From the NCBI GenBank assembly GCA_025531455.1, contig JAMYHL010000085.1:93259-157258 (forward strand): a stretch of 64,000 bases of DNA. Reading direction: 5' to 3'. This document shows positions 29,747 to 42,150 of this stretch, piece after piece. The notes under the pieces were generated by a model. It had not been told where the DNA came from and made no database searches. It saw only the letters and a list, made by a program, of their open reading frames with translations. The DNA comes from Apiotrichum sp. Y4204. Lineage: Eukaryota > Basidiomycota > Tremellomycetes > Trichosporonales > Trichosporonaceae. The position numbers and the translations under genes were made by a program. How positions within the stretch are numbered: position 1 is the stretch's first letter; every line of letters starts with the position of its first letter.

Positions 29747-32700
29747 TTACCGCCCCCATTTCTCTCCGATCTCAGACACCTTAACCACGACAGCTGCCGC
29801 TGCGGCTCGAATGCGTCCCTCACGCGTTCCGCCGCCGCCACCTGCGCGCAGTCCATTGTTCTCAGCCTCAAATACAGATCCAGCCCATTCGCCTATCGCA
29901 AGCACCAGTTGTGGGGCGTCAGTCGCGAGGCTGCGGCCAGTGTCGAGGTCGACGGAAGCATCCAAGACCGCGAGAGAAAGTTCGAGGGCTGAGCCTGTCA
30001 CCTGGGCATCGGCACCTTCTGTGTCTGGTTGGGCCAGATGTCTGGCACCCACGGTGACAGCCAGTTCCAGAACCGACGGAGCAAGTACAGCAAGGAACGT
30101 CGGTGCGTGGCGTGCAGCATGTGCCAGGAGAGCGAGTGTGAGGAGAAACTTGTCGAGCGCGGTGGGGCTGAGCACCAGACCTGTGCCTGCCCCGCGGAAT
30201 CGAGCTCCAAGAGTCACCGCGCGCGACTCCCGTACACTTGCATCCTGGAAGTAGTTCCAGAAGTGATTGATGAGGGGAAGGATGAAGTATTCTGCTGCCA
30301 CCGACGTGTACGGCACCACTGGGTCTTGTTGGGGTGTTGGGGCGTCCTTGTCGTCCACATCCATGCTGTCCAGTGCCACAGCCGTCGATCCGACCTTGCG
30401 CCGCTTGGATGTCACGCGCAGCCGGCGCTCTCGAGCAATCTCGGGTACAGCTTCTGCACGCTCAGCACCTTTGGCAAGCAGCAGGCTGCGCATGCCAGCC
30501 ACGGCGTCTTCCAACTGTGGCCCAAACGTGTCGCCTGCCGTGATGTACTTGTTATGCAGCGCAGCCGGAAGTGTCTTGGTGGGAAAGTCGATGCGGCGGT
30601 TCACGCGAGGCTCGGGTGCAGGCAGACCTGCGAGCTCGCGGGCGCCCATTGCGAGAGCCGTGAGCATGACACTCTTTTGGTGAAGACCATATGTCGACGA
30701 GAAATACTGTTCGGCGAGGAATCTGGTATCAGGTCTCATTCCACTCAATTGCACTCACGGTGGCACCTCGCGCGGTGCACAAGCAACGAGCGCCGTGACC
30801 AGCCCTTGCCGGCGTGTCTCAAAGTCGTCGAGATTGAAGGGGTTGGCCAACGCAATGGCTGCTGCCGCCACAGCAACCGCATTCTCGCTGACCTCGGTGC
30901 CAAAGTTGCGCTTTGCACGAATAAGGCCCTCGCCCCACTGAAGGGCGAGCTCAATGCTGTCAGGCTTCTCCTTGTCCCGCAGGAGCTCTGCGACTTGACG
31001 GACGTAAACTGGGCGTTTGAGAGCCCGCTTCTTCGTGGCATCCAAGGCGAGCGAAGGATCTGCCGCCACCTCGTCCAGGAACTCGGGTGTCGGCGACGGA
31101 GAACGGGACGAGGAAGGCGAAGACGTGTAACCTGATAGCGGGTCCGCGGCCTGGTCGTCATTGAGCATCACAATCATTGGTTTCTTCGCTTGGGGCTTCT
31201 TCTTCGTCTGCGCTGGGCGCGGCTGCCGCCGGGCTTGGGGCTCAGGCTTCGGTTCCGGTACCTCCGGCACTGGGACGTCCCATCCCAGCATCCAGGCGGA
31301 GGCGTTGTCCGAGAGCACGGCATCGGCATCCTTGACCCCCACACAGCTGCGGAGCCACCGTGCCTCTTCCCTCCCGTCCCCGCTTCCATCCCACATGTCG
31401 GTGAAACGTAGTCTTCGCGGTCCGCGTAACGGCTTAGGTTCTGCGCGTTTCGGCTCCCCGGTCTCCTCATCTACTTCGAGCTTGGCCTTTAGCTCCTCCA
31501 GCTCGTCATCTGGAGGAGCAGTATCACTCGTCTCGGCGATGGTCCGTTCCGAGACCACTTCTGCAACGAGCATACCCAGCCTACGCAGTTTGGCATCAGG
31601 ATGTGAGAGAAAGGCCTGAATGGCCTGGATGAACCGCGATCGCCGGGACATTTCGACGAGCCGGGAGTCCATTGGCGGGAGCAGTGAGATGGAAAGAAGA
31701 AGCGTATGGGTCAGATCTGGTGTCAGTTGAATTTCGGCGTCCGACTCACTAAATTGTTGGGCATATGTGCCAAACCGAATATGAGTTGGATCAGACCACG
31801 CGTCAAGCGTCCTGTCAATGAGCGATGTGGCAGCTGGCGTCAGCATGAAGTGCACAATATTCCCACTCACCGCTCCTGCCTCCAGTCGCAGTCCACGCGA
31901 CGACCATCCTCCGAGCAGCAGCCTGAGGCTGGTCCCTGTCTGTGCCCGCGTTCTTCTTCAGCAATGGGAGGAGAACGGCACTCCATGCCTCCCCCGTCGG
32001 CTCGCCAAGGAAGAGGCCGAGTACTTTCGCCGCACGACGAACACGCTCTTCCGGGCGGGTGGGGTCAAGATCTGGCGGTGCCAGACGGAACGGTAAATAG
32101 GTGAAGAGGGCGGTACCAACACGTCCAAGAACCGAGAGGGGAAGGGGGTTGAACAGGGAAGGGAAGAATGTTGGAGGATACGGCGGCGCGATTGCTGGTG
32201 GGTGGAGATGCTCCAGAGCGCGCGGAAGAAAGCCAGGGAAAAGCGCCGGCTGCCGGCCCGATGTGGGAGGTGCATCGAGCAGGCCGAGTGCCGTGAGCTT
32301 TTCAATAACAACGTGTAATGCGCGTCTCTGAGCCGCCGAAGTGGAGTGCGAAAGCGCGATCTCGTAGCTCATGCTTTCGAAGCGCTGGGCCAAAAGATCA
32401 AAGTATGCCCGTGGAACGAGGATCGCAGGCACATCTCCCGCCCATCCACCCTCCTTCCATCTCCCGGCAGCATTGGCCACCTTGACCGGCACGCCCGCTG
32501 CGGTGCGGACTGCCTCCTCCCATGCAAGAGCTGCAGGCGCTTCATCTGCCCCAAGGCCCCACACGATGGAGTACAGCCTGTCAATTCCATATGTTGTGAC
32601 CACGTCAGCAAGAGTCGTGAGCACAAAGTCGCGTGCTCCCGGAGACAGCGGCGGCGCAGGTGCCAGCGCGCCCGTCAGCGTTAGGTAGGCTGCCAGGGCG

Positions 32701-33038
32701 ACGGCATTTGCTGCGTTTCCACTTGCAGGTGGCGGGGCAAATAGTGAACCAAGAAGCGCCCGCCCGCGATCATCTAATGCGGGAAGAAAGGTGGGGACTG
32801 CGGCGATGAGCGCCTGCTGTACTCCTGGAAGATGGCGAGAGACGGCCTTGGCCACGGCTTGCGGTGATGCCGGCTGCTGCACGTCTACCGGGATCTGTAT
32901 GCCTGTGCGTGGTGGGGCGATGCCAAGCGTATCGAGCACGCCAGCAAGGCGGAAAGCGAGATCTTCTGCGTCGGAGATGGTGTTGCCCCGCAGAGCATCG
33001 CGCAGGCTGCGGAGAGCGGCCACTGCGTCGTCGGCCAT
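29747..33038 (-). CDS. TEL2: Telomere length regulation protein Tel2 (TELO2/Rad-5/Clk-2 family)
   Basis: Three exons on the minus strand: 33038-31871, 31833-30759 and 30722-29747, for 1,072 aa. A further 33-nt in-frame intron (31749-31717: GTGAGT, CAACTGAC, CAG) would reduce it to 1,061 aa. The N-terminal two thirds are alpha-helical repeats. The conserved Tel2 C-terminal region is recognisable from the acidic MIVMLNDDQAADPL...Y stretch, through KRPVYVRQVAELL, to SVMLTALAMGARELAG. Tel2 forms the TTT complex with Tti1 and Tti2 and works with Hsp90 to mature PIKK kinases (Tel1, Mec1, Tor). A Ser/Pro-rich linker with SSPSSSRSPSPTPEF sits before the conserved part, at a position comparable to the CK2-phosphorylated linker of yeast and human Tel2; phosphorylation here is inference. 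Starts 248 bp from the divergent PAC3-like gene. Confidence 0.9.
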
Positions 33039-33286
33039 GTCGATGGGAGAGTGGTGACGAAAGTAAGGAGGACCTCCACCTGCGATGATGGGAGATGGAG
33101 GCCAAACTGGCTAACAATATGACGACCGTGATCTGTCCTAATTAAAGATCACGTGATGTGTCGCAAGCTTGACTGGATTGTAATGTTACATTACACCATC
33201 TGCTGGCCGAAGTGTCATCGTCTGGTCCAGGTACAGTACGCTCAACAGGACCGATCATTCACTTGTCCACTACCTCAACATCAACA

Positions 33287-33881
33287 ATGTCGTCGCTCCT
33301 TGAGGGATCGTTCGCACCGCCACTCCCCAAGCCCGAGCCCACAGGTCCGCCGCCGCCGCCGATCCCGACATACACCTGTCGACGGGACATTGGTGGCACT
33401 GAGACGGAACTCGTGGTTCAGACGTTTGACGACCGCATCCTCGTCGTGGTGACGCAGAACGATAAGGTTGGGTGTTTGGTGAGTGGTGCCTCTGCATGTC
33501 CAAGCTATCCAGTATAAGCCTGCAGTTTCCATCTCTTTAGCGGTCATTAACAATCAGACCCAAGCTGCTCTCCCTCCTGTTCATCCCCTCCTTGCACCAC
33601 CAGCATCTGGGGGCGACAACCCTGAGCTCGCGGCACTTCCCCCTCCGCCTGCAAGCATTGCACTCACCCCGTTGTTCGGCTCTCCACCGGATCCAGTTAT
33701 GCACGATGTGTATGTTAGCCAGATCGCCACCCTCATCTGGTGGAGCCTGCAGCTCGCCCATGCGCCTCGTCGTCCGGTTGTCATTGGTCTCGCGCTGAAG
33801 CGCATACAACAGGAGACGGAGAGAGAGAGGTTCGCTGGTATAATGGGTATTGTAGCCAGCTGGCCTGGTCCCCGCGTTTAG
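33287..33881 (+). CDS. Proteasome assembly chaperone 3-like protein (PSMG3/PAC3)
   Basis: Two exons, 33287-33478 and 33513-33881, for 186 aa. The intron is 34 nt with GTGAGT and a CCAG acceptor; the nearer CTGCAG would break the frame. The N-terminus is Pro-rich (PPLPKPEPTGPPPPP). The conserved core begins at TELVVQTFDDRILVVVTQNDKVG and ends with MHDVYVSQIATLIW and RPVVIGLALKR, which fits PAC3: a small beta-sandwich that pairs with PAC4 to seed the 20S alpha ring. Length exceeds human PSMG3 (122 aa) because of the Pro-rich head and an internal Pro/Ala loop. Probably cytosolic or nuclear. It shares a short promoter with TEL2. Confidence 0.75.
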
Positions 33882-34082
33882 GTTTGTACAGCGTATTACT
33901 TGGCCTGTCATGGTATGCAAGTCATTTGCCGCAGTACCCAGTCTACCATGCCTGTCATATCCAAAGTCCGTGCATAATTGAGTTCAGTGCTAAAGCTATG
34001 GCGTATCTTGGTGGCGGTGGTGTGTATGAAGCCACCACGACGTATCTATGCAATTGTGTAATTGTTCGCAGGAAGTGCTATC

Positions 34083-36017
34083 CTAGGAGCGACGACGCTG
34101 CGACATCTCGACATCGTACACTCCGTGCTGCGACTCGCCATGAGAGCCGTCATAGCCGGTCGTGTCGTACATGGGGTATGTGTCGTAACCAGCGTACTGG
34201 TTCTGGTTCTGGTACTGATACGTTTGAGGTCCTCGCCGTGTGTCGTACAGTCCTGTTTCAGAACCACCGGTGGGATTCGGTTGCACAGGAGGAGCTGCCT
34301 CGACAGGGGTCTTCTCGTTCTGCATGGCGGTGGTAGCAGTGGCGGCTGCGGAGTTAGTCGATTGATGAAGGGTGAGCCAGTCCACAGTAGTACTCACGGT
34401 CTCCGATACCCGAGCGAGTTCCCCATCCAGTCTTGTGAAGAGTGAAAAGAGCGTAGAGCTTCATGATAGCGAAGTAGTAGCCGAACAGAATGAAGACGGG
34501 AACGTAAATAATGTCCTGGGGGCGAGACCAAAGATGGGGAAGGACCTTGAGAGTACGGGTGCAGAGCAACCAGACGAGGTAGGAGACGACAACAACCCAG
34601 GCTTTCAAGTGGTAACCGCCCTGCGTCGTCTTGACAATGAGGTAGATGACAAGACAGGGACCGACGAGCAAAGTCAACGGGTTGATGAACTTATCCAGCA
34701 TGGTGTAACAGACGTAAGGGTGCTTGGTCCACACGTAGCGCTCGGTGAAGACAGAGCGGAAGTCTGAACGCCAAGTGTTACGGGTCCAACGCAGAACCTG
34801 TTTAAGGAAGCGCCAGTTGGGTTTCATGGTGGAGAGAAGCTCGGCCTCGTGGCACACCTGAACATAGGTGTTCCAACCATGAGAAACCATCCAACGAGTG
34901 AGGAACTTGTCGTCGCCTGAGTTGAGGTGATACTTGCCCAGCCAAAGGTCGTTGGTAAAGCCGTGAAGGAAGTCGGGGTCCTTGAGAATAATAGTACGGT
35001 ACGCCGCAGTACGTCCCGAAAGACACGGGATACCGCCGTCGATGTGAGTCGACGAAGCAATTTCAATGTTGCGGATAGTGAGACGGAAAGCAGCAAGAAC
35101 CTCCCAAACAGTCATTGTGGGACCGCAAGGTTTGACACGCTGTGAAGTACCAACACCACCAACCTGCTGGTCCTCGAAACAGGCAAGAACGTAAGGAAGG
35201 AGCTGAGGAGGCCAGATAGCATCGTCGTCGGCGAACACGATGATGTCCGTCGTGGTATGGCGGATGCCATGGGCCATTTGAAGACGTTTGTTGGCGAAGG
35301 GCACTGTCAAAACGCGAATACGCGTGGGGTCGACACTGTTGGCCAGCTCCTGCAGAGGGCCCTTCATTTTCTCTTCGGTGACGATAATAATCTCCTTGGG
35401 CTTTCCGACGAGCCACGAGAAGGCAGCCTCTGGGCATGGTCAGCCTGACCGAAAAACAAGTGCAAGGAGATGCGTACCGCGGAACTCCTCTCCGGCGTCG
35501 ATCGTCGGGACAATAATAGTCACATCGTCCTCAGCATGGTCTGGGCGTTTAGTAACAGAACACTGTGAAGACATTGCCTTGATTACTTACAAGACGGTGT
35601 CTCTGGTAGGGGAATTGGGCGATACACGTAGCGCGCAATCAAACGAATAATGTACCACAGGTAGCGGTAAAATCTGGATAGGTCAGTAAGCGATCAGAGC
35701 GCAATTCGTAGATGGCTGCCAACGCTCTTCGGAGTTTTCCAAAGAGGCGGTGTCGGAGAGAACCACCAAACCTAGGAAACATACCCGATGACGCCGAACG
35801 GAACGACTGGATGTGTTAGTAAACTGGAGCTACAGAACTGAGGTGGTTTCACTTACAAACCGGGAACTTGTCGGCGGTTAGATCTGAAGCAGTGTCAGCT
35901 AGAAAGTTGAGGGTGACCGTTGGTTCCCATCAAGAAGCCTCGGCGGGGAGTACTACGTGCCCTACCCGGGCATGGTTTGCGATTCGCGATGGCGCGAACT
36001 GCCTACGTACAAAGCAT
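34083..36017 (-). CDS. CPS1: Family 2 glycosyltransferase, Cps1/hyaluronan-synthase-like polysaccharide synthase
   Basis: Seven exons on the minus strand: 36017-36011, 35883-35857, 35806-35785, 35673-35591, 35540-35478, 35429-34398 and 34345-34083, for 498 aa. Residues ~1-40 hold an N-terminal hydrophobic segment and a basic YRYLWYIIRLIARYVYR stretch. The catalytic GT2 core starts at DDVTIIVPTID; the nucleotide-binding and metal motif is ADDD (~134-137), the acceptor-side motif is GDD (~239-241), and QVLRW (~278-282) is the QxxRW signature of processive synthases. Several membrane helices follow, and the last exon encodes a Tyr/Gln/Asn-rich cytosolic tail. Cryptococcus Cps1 is linked to hyaluronic acid synthesis at the plasma membrane; the product here is inferred from that. 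The first coding exon is only 7 nt. Confidence 0.9.
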
Positions 36018-39000
36018 GGTGGTGCGCTACCGCGCGCTGCGGATTGGAGGTGGACCGTCTAGCAAATCAATGGAAAGGGGGAAAAAGTGGTTGAGAAAAG
36101 TGTTCTGGCTGAGATGGGAGGAGTGAGAAAGGGGTAACGAAGCGGTATATAGCGGGGTCGTTAACGTGAGAGTTTTGGAAAAGATCTCGTGTCTGTCGTA
36201 ACGGGGCAAGGGGCGAGGGCCGCTCGCGGTGGTGGCGGCAGTGTCGCAGCGACGGTGATGACAGAATAGATGAAAGGGAAGAGAGAGAGTGGGAGAAGGA
36301 GCAGTCGGGAGAGTAGGTAGAGAAGGATGGGTAGATGGATGGAGAGAATGAGCAGACGATTGGAGAATGGAGAAAGAAAGGCACTGAGAGATGGAAGGAC
36401 GAGAGATACGAGAGCGAGAATTAGCACGGCCAGGAAATGATGCTCGTGGAAAGAGGGTGGTGGGAGCTGTGGGCCTGTGTGTGTGTATGGTGTGGATGTG
36501 ATGTGGGGCGGGCGAGGGGCGGCAAGGAGGAGAGGAGCTAGAGGAGGAGTGTGTGCGTGCACGACAGGCGATGCAGGCCAAGGTCGGACGGCAACCTGCC
36601 GGGCCAAAAGCGTGCAAAGTGGGTGGTACCGGTCTATAGTCTACACAGTAGTTGGTATTGGCCGTCTTACGTGCCTGCTTCTGTCCTTTCTCCTTGTATG
36701 CACTCCCGTCTTTCTGTGCAGGTGATTTTTTTTTTTAGAGTTGAGGCTGGGCGCGTGGAGGACGGTGTGGTGAAAAGCGTCTCCTGGGCATAGGGACCAA
36801 GCCAGAGGCTAGAGGCCAGAGGCCAAAGGGCCAGCCGATGGAGAACATCAGAGGCCGGCATGCATCGGACGGCGCTATGGCGGGGGGGAACGGAGGAAAC
36901 AGACAAGGCACAAAAGGGGGAAGAATGAGATCGGGAGCTCACGGGGGGACGCCAGCGCAGCACGGCCGTACCAGGCCCTGCGCCCTGTGTCCAAGTGCCT
37001 CTGAAGCGAGCGACACCGACATCACGATCAGGGCCGTGGGCAGCCCGGCCAAGGATTTTAACAGTCATGTTACCAAAAATATCACGCGCCAACACTGCCA
37101 TGACGACGATCACGTCGGGCTCAGCTTCAGGCACACTAATGGATCTTGATGGACACGGCAAGGACTAATACAAACCATGAGTACCGACTGACAAGTCGTC
37201 TGCCATCTGTTCAAGTGTCAAGCTCCGAGGAAGAGATCCACTTTGGGCTACTATGCTATAACAATGTCCAGTAGTGAGATGTAATCGGGGTGCCTGATGG
37301 TCTAAGAGCCCAGGACGGTAAGATGTACGACTGCTCGGCAGTAGGATGCAATGGAACGATTCGTCGTTGACCACTACTGGTAATGCATACGCAGATGAGT
37401 GGACAAGTCACATTGCATTCATTGACCGGCTCTTGTACTGTATTTTTATTCTCAAACAAGAAGGGCTTTCTCTTGGCTCTACAGTTTGTCGCGGACGTCG
37501 CGGGCCCGACCATGCGACTGGCCACTACTGGCACAAAGGCCCAAGGAATCCAGGGGGGAGGGATTAGCGCGAAGGAATGGGAACACGGCAGGCTACCTCT
37601 CTAGCCCCGGCTGTATTAAACCTCCAGTATTGCCCTGAAAGAAGTCAATCTCTGTGCCTCCAATCTCTCTCTCCCCTTGTCTTGTCGCCCGCGACCCTGA
37701 CAGTCAGCGTTAGCCGCAGCCCGCGGAAGGGTACTGGCTCACGCGTGGATCATGCACCGTTCGCTAGGAAGCGAGGAAACAGCCTGGAAGATGTTCTCCC
37801 TAGTCCCTGTCCCCTCTCGTATGGAAACAGCGATCGCCGAACTCTGCTTCCAAAATGCAAAGAAGGTTTCCTATAATTTTTCTTTTTACCAAGGCCTCTG
37901 CAGCCGGTCATTGCGCATCGCGGCCTGCTGTGGCTATCATGCACGCACTGGCATGGATGTGTTTCACCACCGTCCATGTCAAAGGTATCGTATTTGACCC
38001 TGGCCTGATCTTTCGGATCTCGCGGCCACATTTACCTAGTTCTGGTAGTCTACAGCTACCCTCGGACGCCGGATAATTCGCCTGTAACAGATTAGAATCC
38101 GACATGTCTGGCGAGTTGGAGAGCATAGCAGCGGCCTGCTTGTCGATCACCTCGTCACGGTGTAGTACGGCATACCCTCACAGGTCGCCCGAATCCCGTG
38201 GCTCGCGGACCTCTGAGGTTTGGTGTTCTCGCCTCACGTCATAGTCCAAGTCAGTGTTACAGATCGGGTGGCCAAGGTGTTCACCGCAGTTTCTTGACTG
38301 TTGGGTCCAGGAGTTCATAATACATCAGGCCGGCAAGCTGGAAAGCTGATGACCGCCGAGCTCCATGAGGGCTTTACGAGTGGTATGGCAGGAATATGGC
38401 AGAGATGTGGCGACTGGGGCGTGACCACTCGCCACTAGGCCACTAGGCAGCTGTTGCACTCGCGCATTGGTCTCGGTCGGTTGGGTTCTGACCGCTGGCA
38501 CGACTGCGCAGTACGCAGTGGCGTAGCCATGTTGCATGTTTACTTGCGACGGTTCTGATGTGTTCAATGTGGATGCCCGGCGCCTGGACCCGGGTCGACG
38601 CGCTTACAATTCAGGGTGTATGCAAGGGGGTCGGGTGTCTGCAGTTTGCTGCGCGCCAGCAGCTGCGGGCATGAACACAGAGGCTTTCAGGCTGTGGAGC
38701 TGGGGCGATTATCAGGCAATACGCGAACGCGATCGAGACAAGAGTGTTTACGCGTTACCCACGCGCGCACGCGATTGCTCCTCCCCTCGTATCCTTTCGT
38801 GCATTTGGCACAAGTCTTCCCGCCCGCACAGCATAGAGTTGGGAATGCGTCCCGGTTAATGCGCTCGACGGGGGTGCGGCACGCTTTTATACTTTTCGAG
38901 CATGGAGTTTGGCTGCGTCCGAGTTCTCTTGCATCATGTTTTTTGGAGTAGAAGCTGGGACACTGACAGGCGCACGGCCCATCAAACAGCCAGCAGGACA

Positions 39001-40274
39001 GTTAGTTAAGCCAGCAACATTGCGTCTTCCCACCTGGCAGGCCATAATGCAGCCATGTGGCGAGCGCCATCAGGATCCAGGCTGTCCTCAGGACGCTAGT
39101 CAGGCCTTTCGGAGGCACACTCGGCACCTGCTCCGGACCTAAAGCTCACCCTGTGCACCCTATACCGTCTACCATCTGCCCCGTTTTGGAGAAGCTCGCC
39201 CGGCAGGCAAACGGGTACATCGTTCACCTTGGGATTTCAGAATGTCAGCCCCTTGGTCCCTGTAAGCGCGAGACTAACTTGCAGAGCGAACTATCCATAC
39301 CGCGGAGTGGTCGATCCATCCGCGGCCATGGGCAGAGCATGGCAGAGTGTTGAATGGATGGACAAGGGCCGTGAGGTGGCGTTTTGACGATTCAACCTCT
39401 GTGCACTGCGCATTGGGCAGCGCATATCTGCCAGACAGAGAGCTATTCTTGCCCCTCACCTCTTGGCAGCGGAACACTCCACGTCATATCCTTAAACCTG
39501 CAGGGAACAGCAGAATGGCCAAGCCACGCAACCCGTACAGTGAGTACAGCGACCTGTGATGGAGCCCAATGGATGGGCTGTCGTTCGTGCAGGCTCATAT
39601 TGGGGGGGGGGGGGGGGGGGGGCTCGATGCACGACGGCGACGCGACGCGACATGGCCAAAGTTGTATTTCCACATTTCCCCACCATGTATGCATTTTCAT
39701 GCATTATAATTGCAGATTTGTAAATCTGAGATGTCCCTCGATGAATGCGCTTTCTGCACCAGTTCAAAGGATATGAGACACGGCGGTGTTTGGAAGCGCG
39801 AAGAATGGCTTGTGTAGGCCTGTGGGCGATTGAATATGAGAATGTCGGCATTCGATCGTGGCCTCACGACTGGAAGGATGTGTGGCGCTGCCACTCTACT
39901 TTTCACTACTCTCTCGCTTCTCCATGATCACTATGCCTCTCTGCCTCTTTCCCTCGCTCTCGCTCACACATGTACACATTCAAGCCCGAGAGCGAACTGG
40001 ATGTATCCAGAAGAGCGACGCAAATAGGTCGGCTCGATGTCTTTCGTGAAATCTCCCGAGCGCGGGCTCCGCCCGATGTCACTCACTCCGCCTGCGCTTC
40101 CGCCTCGCGCTCGTAGTACCGCTCATCAACAGAGTCAGAGGCTCCTTTGTTCACCAGTTAGGACAAGAGAAAGACCTTTCTGGTCTTCACCTGTGGGCTC
40201 GATAATCAATGAATTCGATATATCTGCATCATGATATTATTACACTGCGTCTACCGCGAAAGAACTAAGACTCC
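36018..40274. other. Gene-poor spacer of about 4.3 kb
   Basis: No coding sequence supported on either strand. Many short open stretches lack domains, and none can be joined by good splice sites. The left end (36020-36600) is purine-rich on this strand and is the promoter and leader of the glycosyltransferase. It contains a poly-T tract near 36728 and a G21 tract (39602-39622). A long noncoding RNA or a gene of very low complexity cannot be ruled out by eye. Confidence 0.55.
39602..39622. repeat. G21 homopolymer
   Basis: Twenty-one consecutive G, seen directly, in the gene-poor spacer. Could form a G-quadruplex-like structure; length may vary between isolates. Confidence 0.85.
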
Positions 40275-42150
40275 TCAAACGTCCAAGCGATCCACATTCT
40301 CCTTCTCGACGGACGACGCATCGCCATTCTGCTCCGCGATAAGCTGGCGAGTAATGCGCTCCATCCGCTCCGCATCGTGGGTCGCGTCGCTGGACTTGAA
40401 TACCTTGTCCATGGCCTCAAGACTGACGTTACGGGTCTCGGGCAGGATCCAAACCGCGTAAACGACACCGAGCGCCATGAAGCCAAGGAAGAAAATGTCT
40501 GCTTGTCAACTAGAGGCCTCACACAGTAGAATGAAGAAAGGAATACTCACAAGTACCATACTTGATGCCCTTCATCATGGGAGGAACCATGAGCGAGACG
40601 CAGAAGTTGGTCATCCAGTTGGTCGACGCACCAAGTGCGGTACCCGGCCCACGAGCAGACAGCGGCATGATCTCCGAGATCACCACCCACGAGACTGGGC
40701 CCCAGCTGAAACCGAAGCACGCGATGTAGATCCAGAGGAAGACGGCGCATGCCCAGCCCGCAGCGGAATTGGTGTCCATTTCGTCATTGTAGCGACCCAT
40801 GACACCAGCCACGATGGCAAGACAAGCAATCATCCCAAGACCACCAACAATCAACAGCGGGCGTCTACCGAGCTTGTCGATAATGAACAGAGAGGGGAAA
40901 GTCGCCAGGAACATGGCAATACCGATAACTCCAGAGGCAAGTAGTGAGATGGAGGTTGCACCAAGGTGCCTAGAGAAGGTCAGTAGCTGTACATAGCGAT
41001 GAACAGGCCTCGAAGAACTCACATTGTCTCGAAAATCAAAGGTGCCTGGGGGGGTCAGCGATTTCGTTCTTGGTGACGTAAATCCACGGCTGTGGTGTGA
41101 TTACGTAATCTCGCGTGGCTTACGTAAAAGACAATTGCGTCAATTCCTGACATTTGCTGAAAGAACATCATGAGACAGGTGATCGCTGTGCGGCGGAACA
41201 TGGGCCAAGACTCGAAGAGGGAGCGGAACCTTGCGAACTGGAGGGCGAAGGGGCGGTCGAGGAGCTGCGGGTGCTTCTCTGCGGTAACCTCCTTCTCAAA
41301 GACGGCGTCGGCCTTGATCTCGAGGTACTCGATACGGACGTTCTCGTCGTCGACGGGCCGGTGGCGGACGCGAGCGAGGACTTCGAGGGCCTCTTGGTCT
41401 CGGCCATGAGCCAACAGCCACCTAGGGCTGTAGGGGATGGACAGGGTGCCAATGGCGAGGCCAATAGCGGGGATAGCCTGGAACGCGAGCTTTCATTAGC
41501 ATGCGAATAGGCAGCCTGATACCCACCGGAAGCCTCCACGACACCGAGTTGGTGTGGGAAATGTAATTTGTGCCAAAGCCGGCAAAGTAGCTGACCATGA
41601 TGCCTAGGGTGACACTAAGCTGCCACGTTCCCACCATCGCGCCGCGCACCTCGGGCGGGCTGATTTCCGAGTTGTACATCGGCACCGCGGTACTGAGCGA
41701 ACCGACTGCGACACCGATAAAGAAGCGGCCGGCAAAGATCATCTGAGCGTTCATGGCGGCAGTAGTCAGGATGGCACCCAAGAGACACACCATCGCGCCC
41801 CCCAGGATTGACCAACGACGCGAGAACCGATCACAGCAGTAGCCGTTAATCAGCGATCCGACCCAACCGCCAAGACCAAGGATCCTGGGGGTCAGCAGTA
41901 GTCAAGACGACGCCACTCACGCCATGACCCAGCCCTTGTAGTCCTCGTCGTGAACGATACGGTGGAACGCAGGCACGCTCCGAAACGCTGGCATCACGAG
42001 GCACTGGCCAAAAGCGCCCTGTTCATAGCCATAGTTGAGGCCGCCGAGGGCAGTCACCATCGAGATGCCCAGCAGGCGCTTGTTCTTGAGGAGGCCGGCA
42101 ACGCCTCCCGGCCCAGCGGTCGCGGATCGCTTAGTGTCGAGTTCGTCCAT
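40275..42150 (-). CDS. MFS sugar transporter (sugar porter family)
   Basis: Six exons on the minus strand: 42150-41921, 41884-41527, 41477-41124, 41045-41023, 40969-40551 and 40498-40275, for 535 aa. Sugar-porter signatures are present: YGYEQGAFG in helix 1, DRFSRRWSILGGA between helices 2 and 3, GRFFIGVAVGSLSTAVPMYNSEISPPEVRGAM, FFQQMSGIDAIVFYAPLIFE in helix 7, DKLGRRPLLIVGG, and PETRNVSLEAMDKVF at the C-terminal end. Twelve helices are expected, with both termini cytosolic. The substrate cannot be read from sequence. The gene is divergent from a ribokinase with a regulator beyond it, so ribose, another pentose or a nucleoside-derived sugar is likely. The fourth exon is only 23 nt. Confidence 0.9.

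Noticed and set aside
36027..36617. Minus-strand 196-codon frame upstream of the Cps1-like gene
   Set aside because: Ser/Pro/His-rich, contains the C/T-rich leader of the glycosyltransferase gene, and overlaps its likely transcription start.
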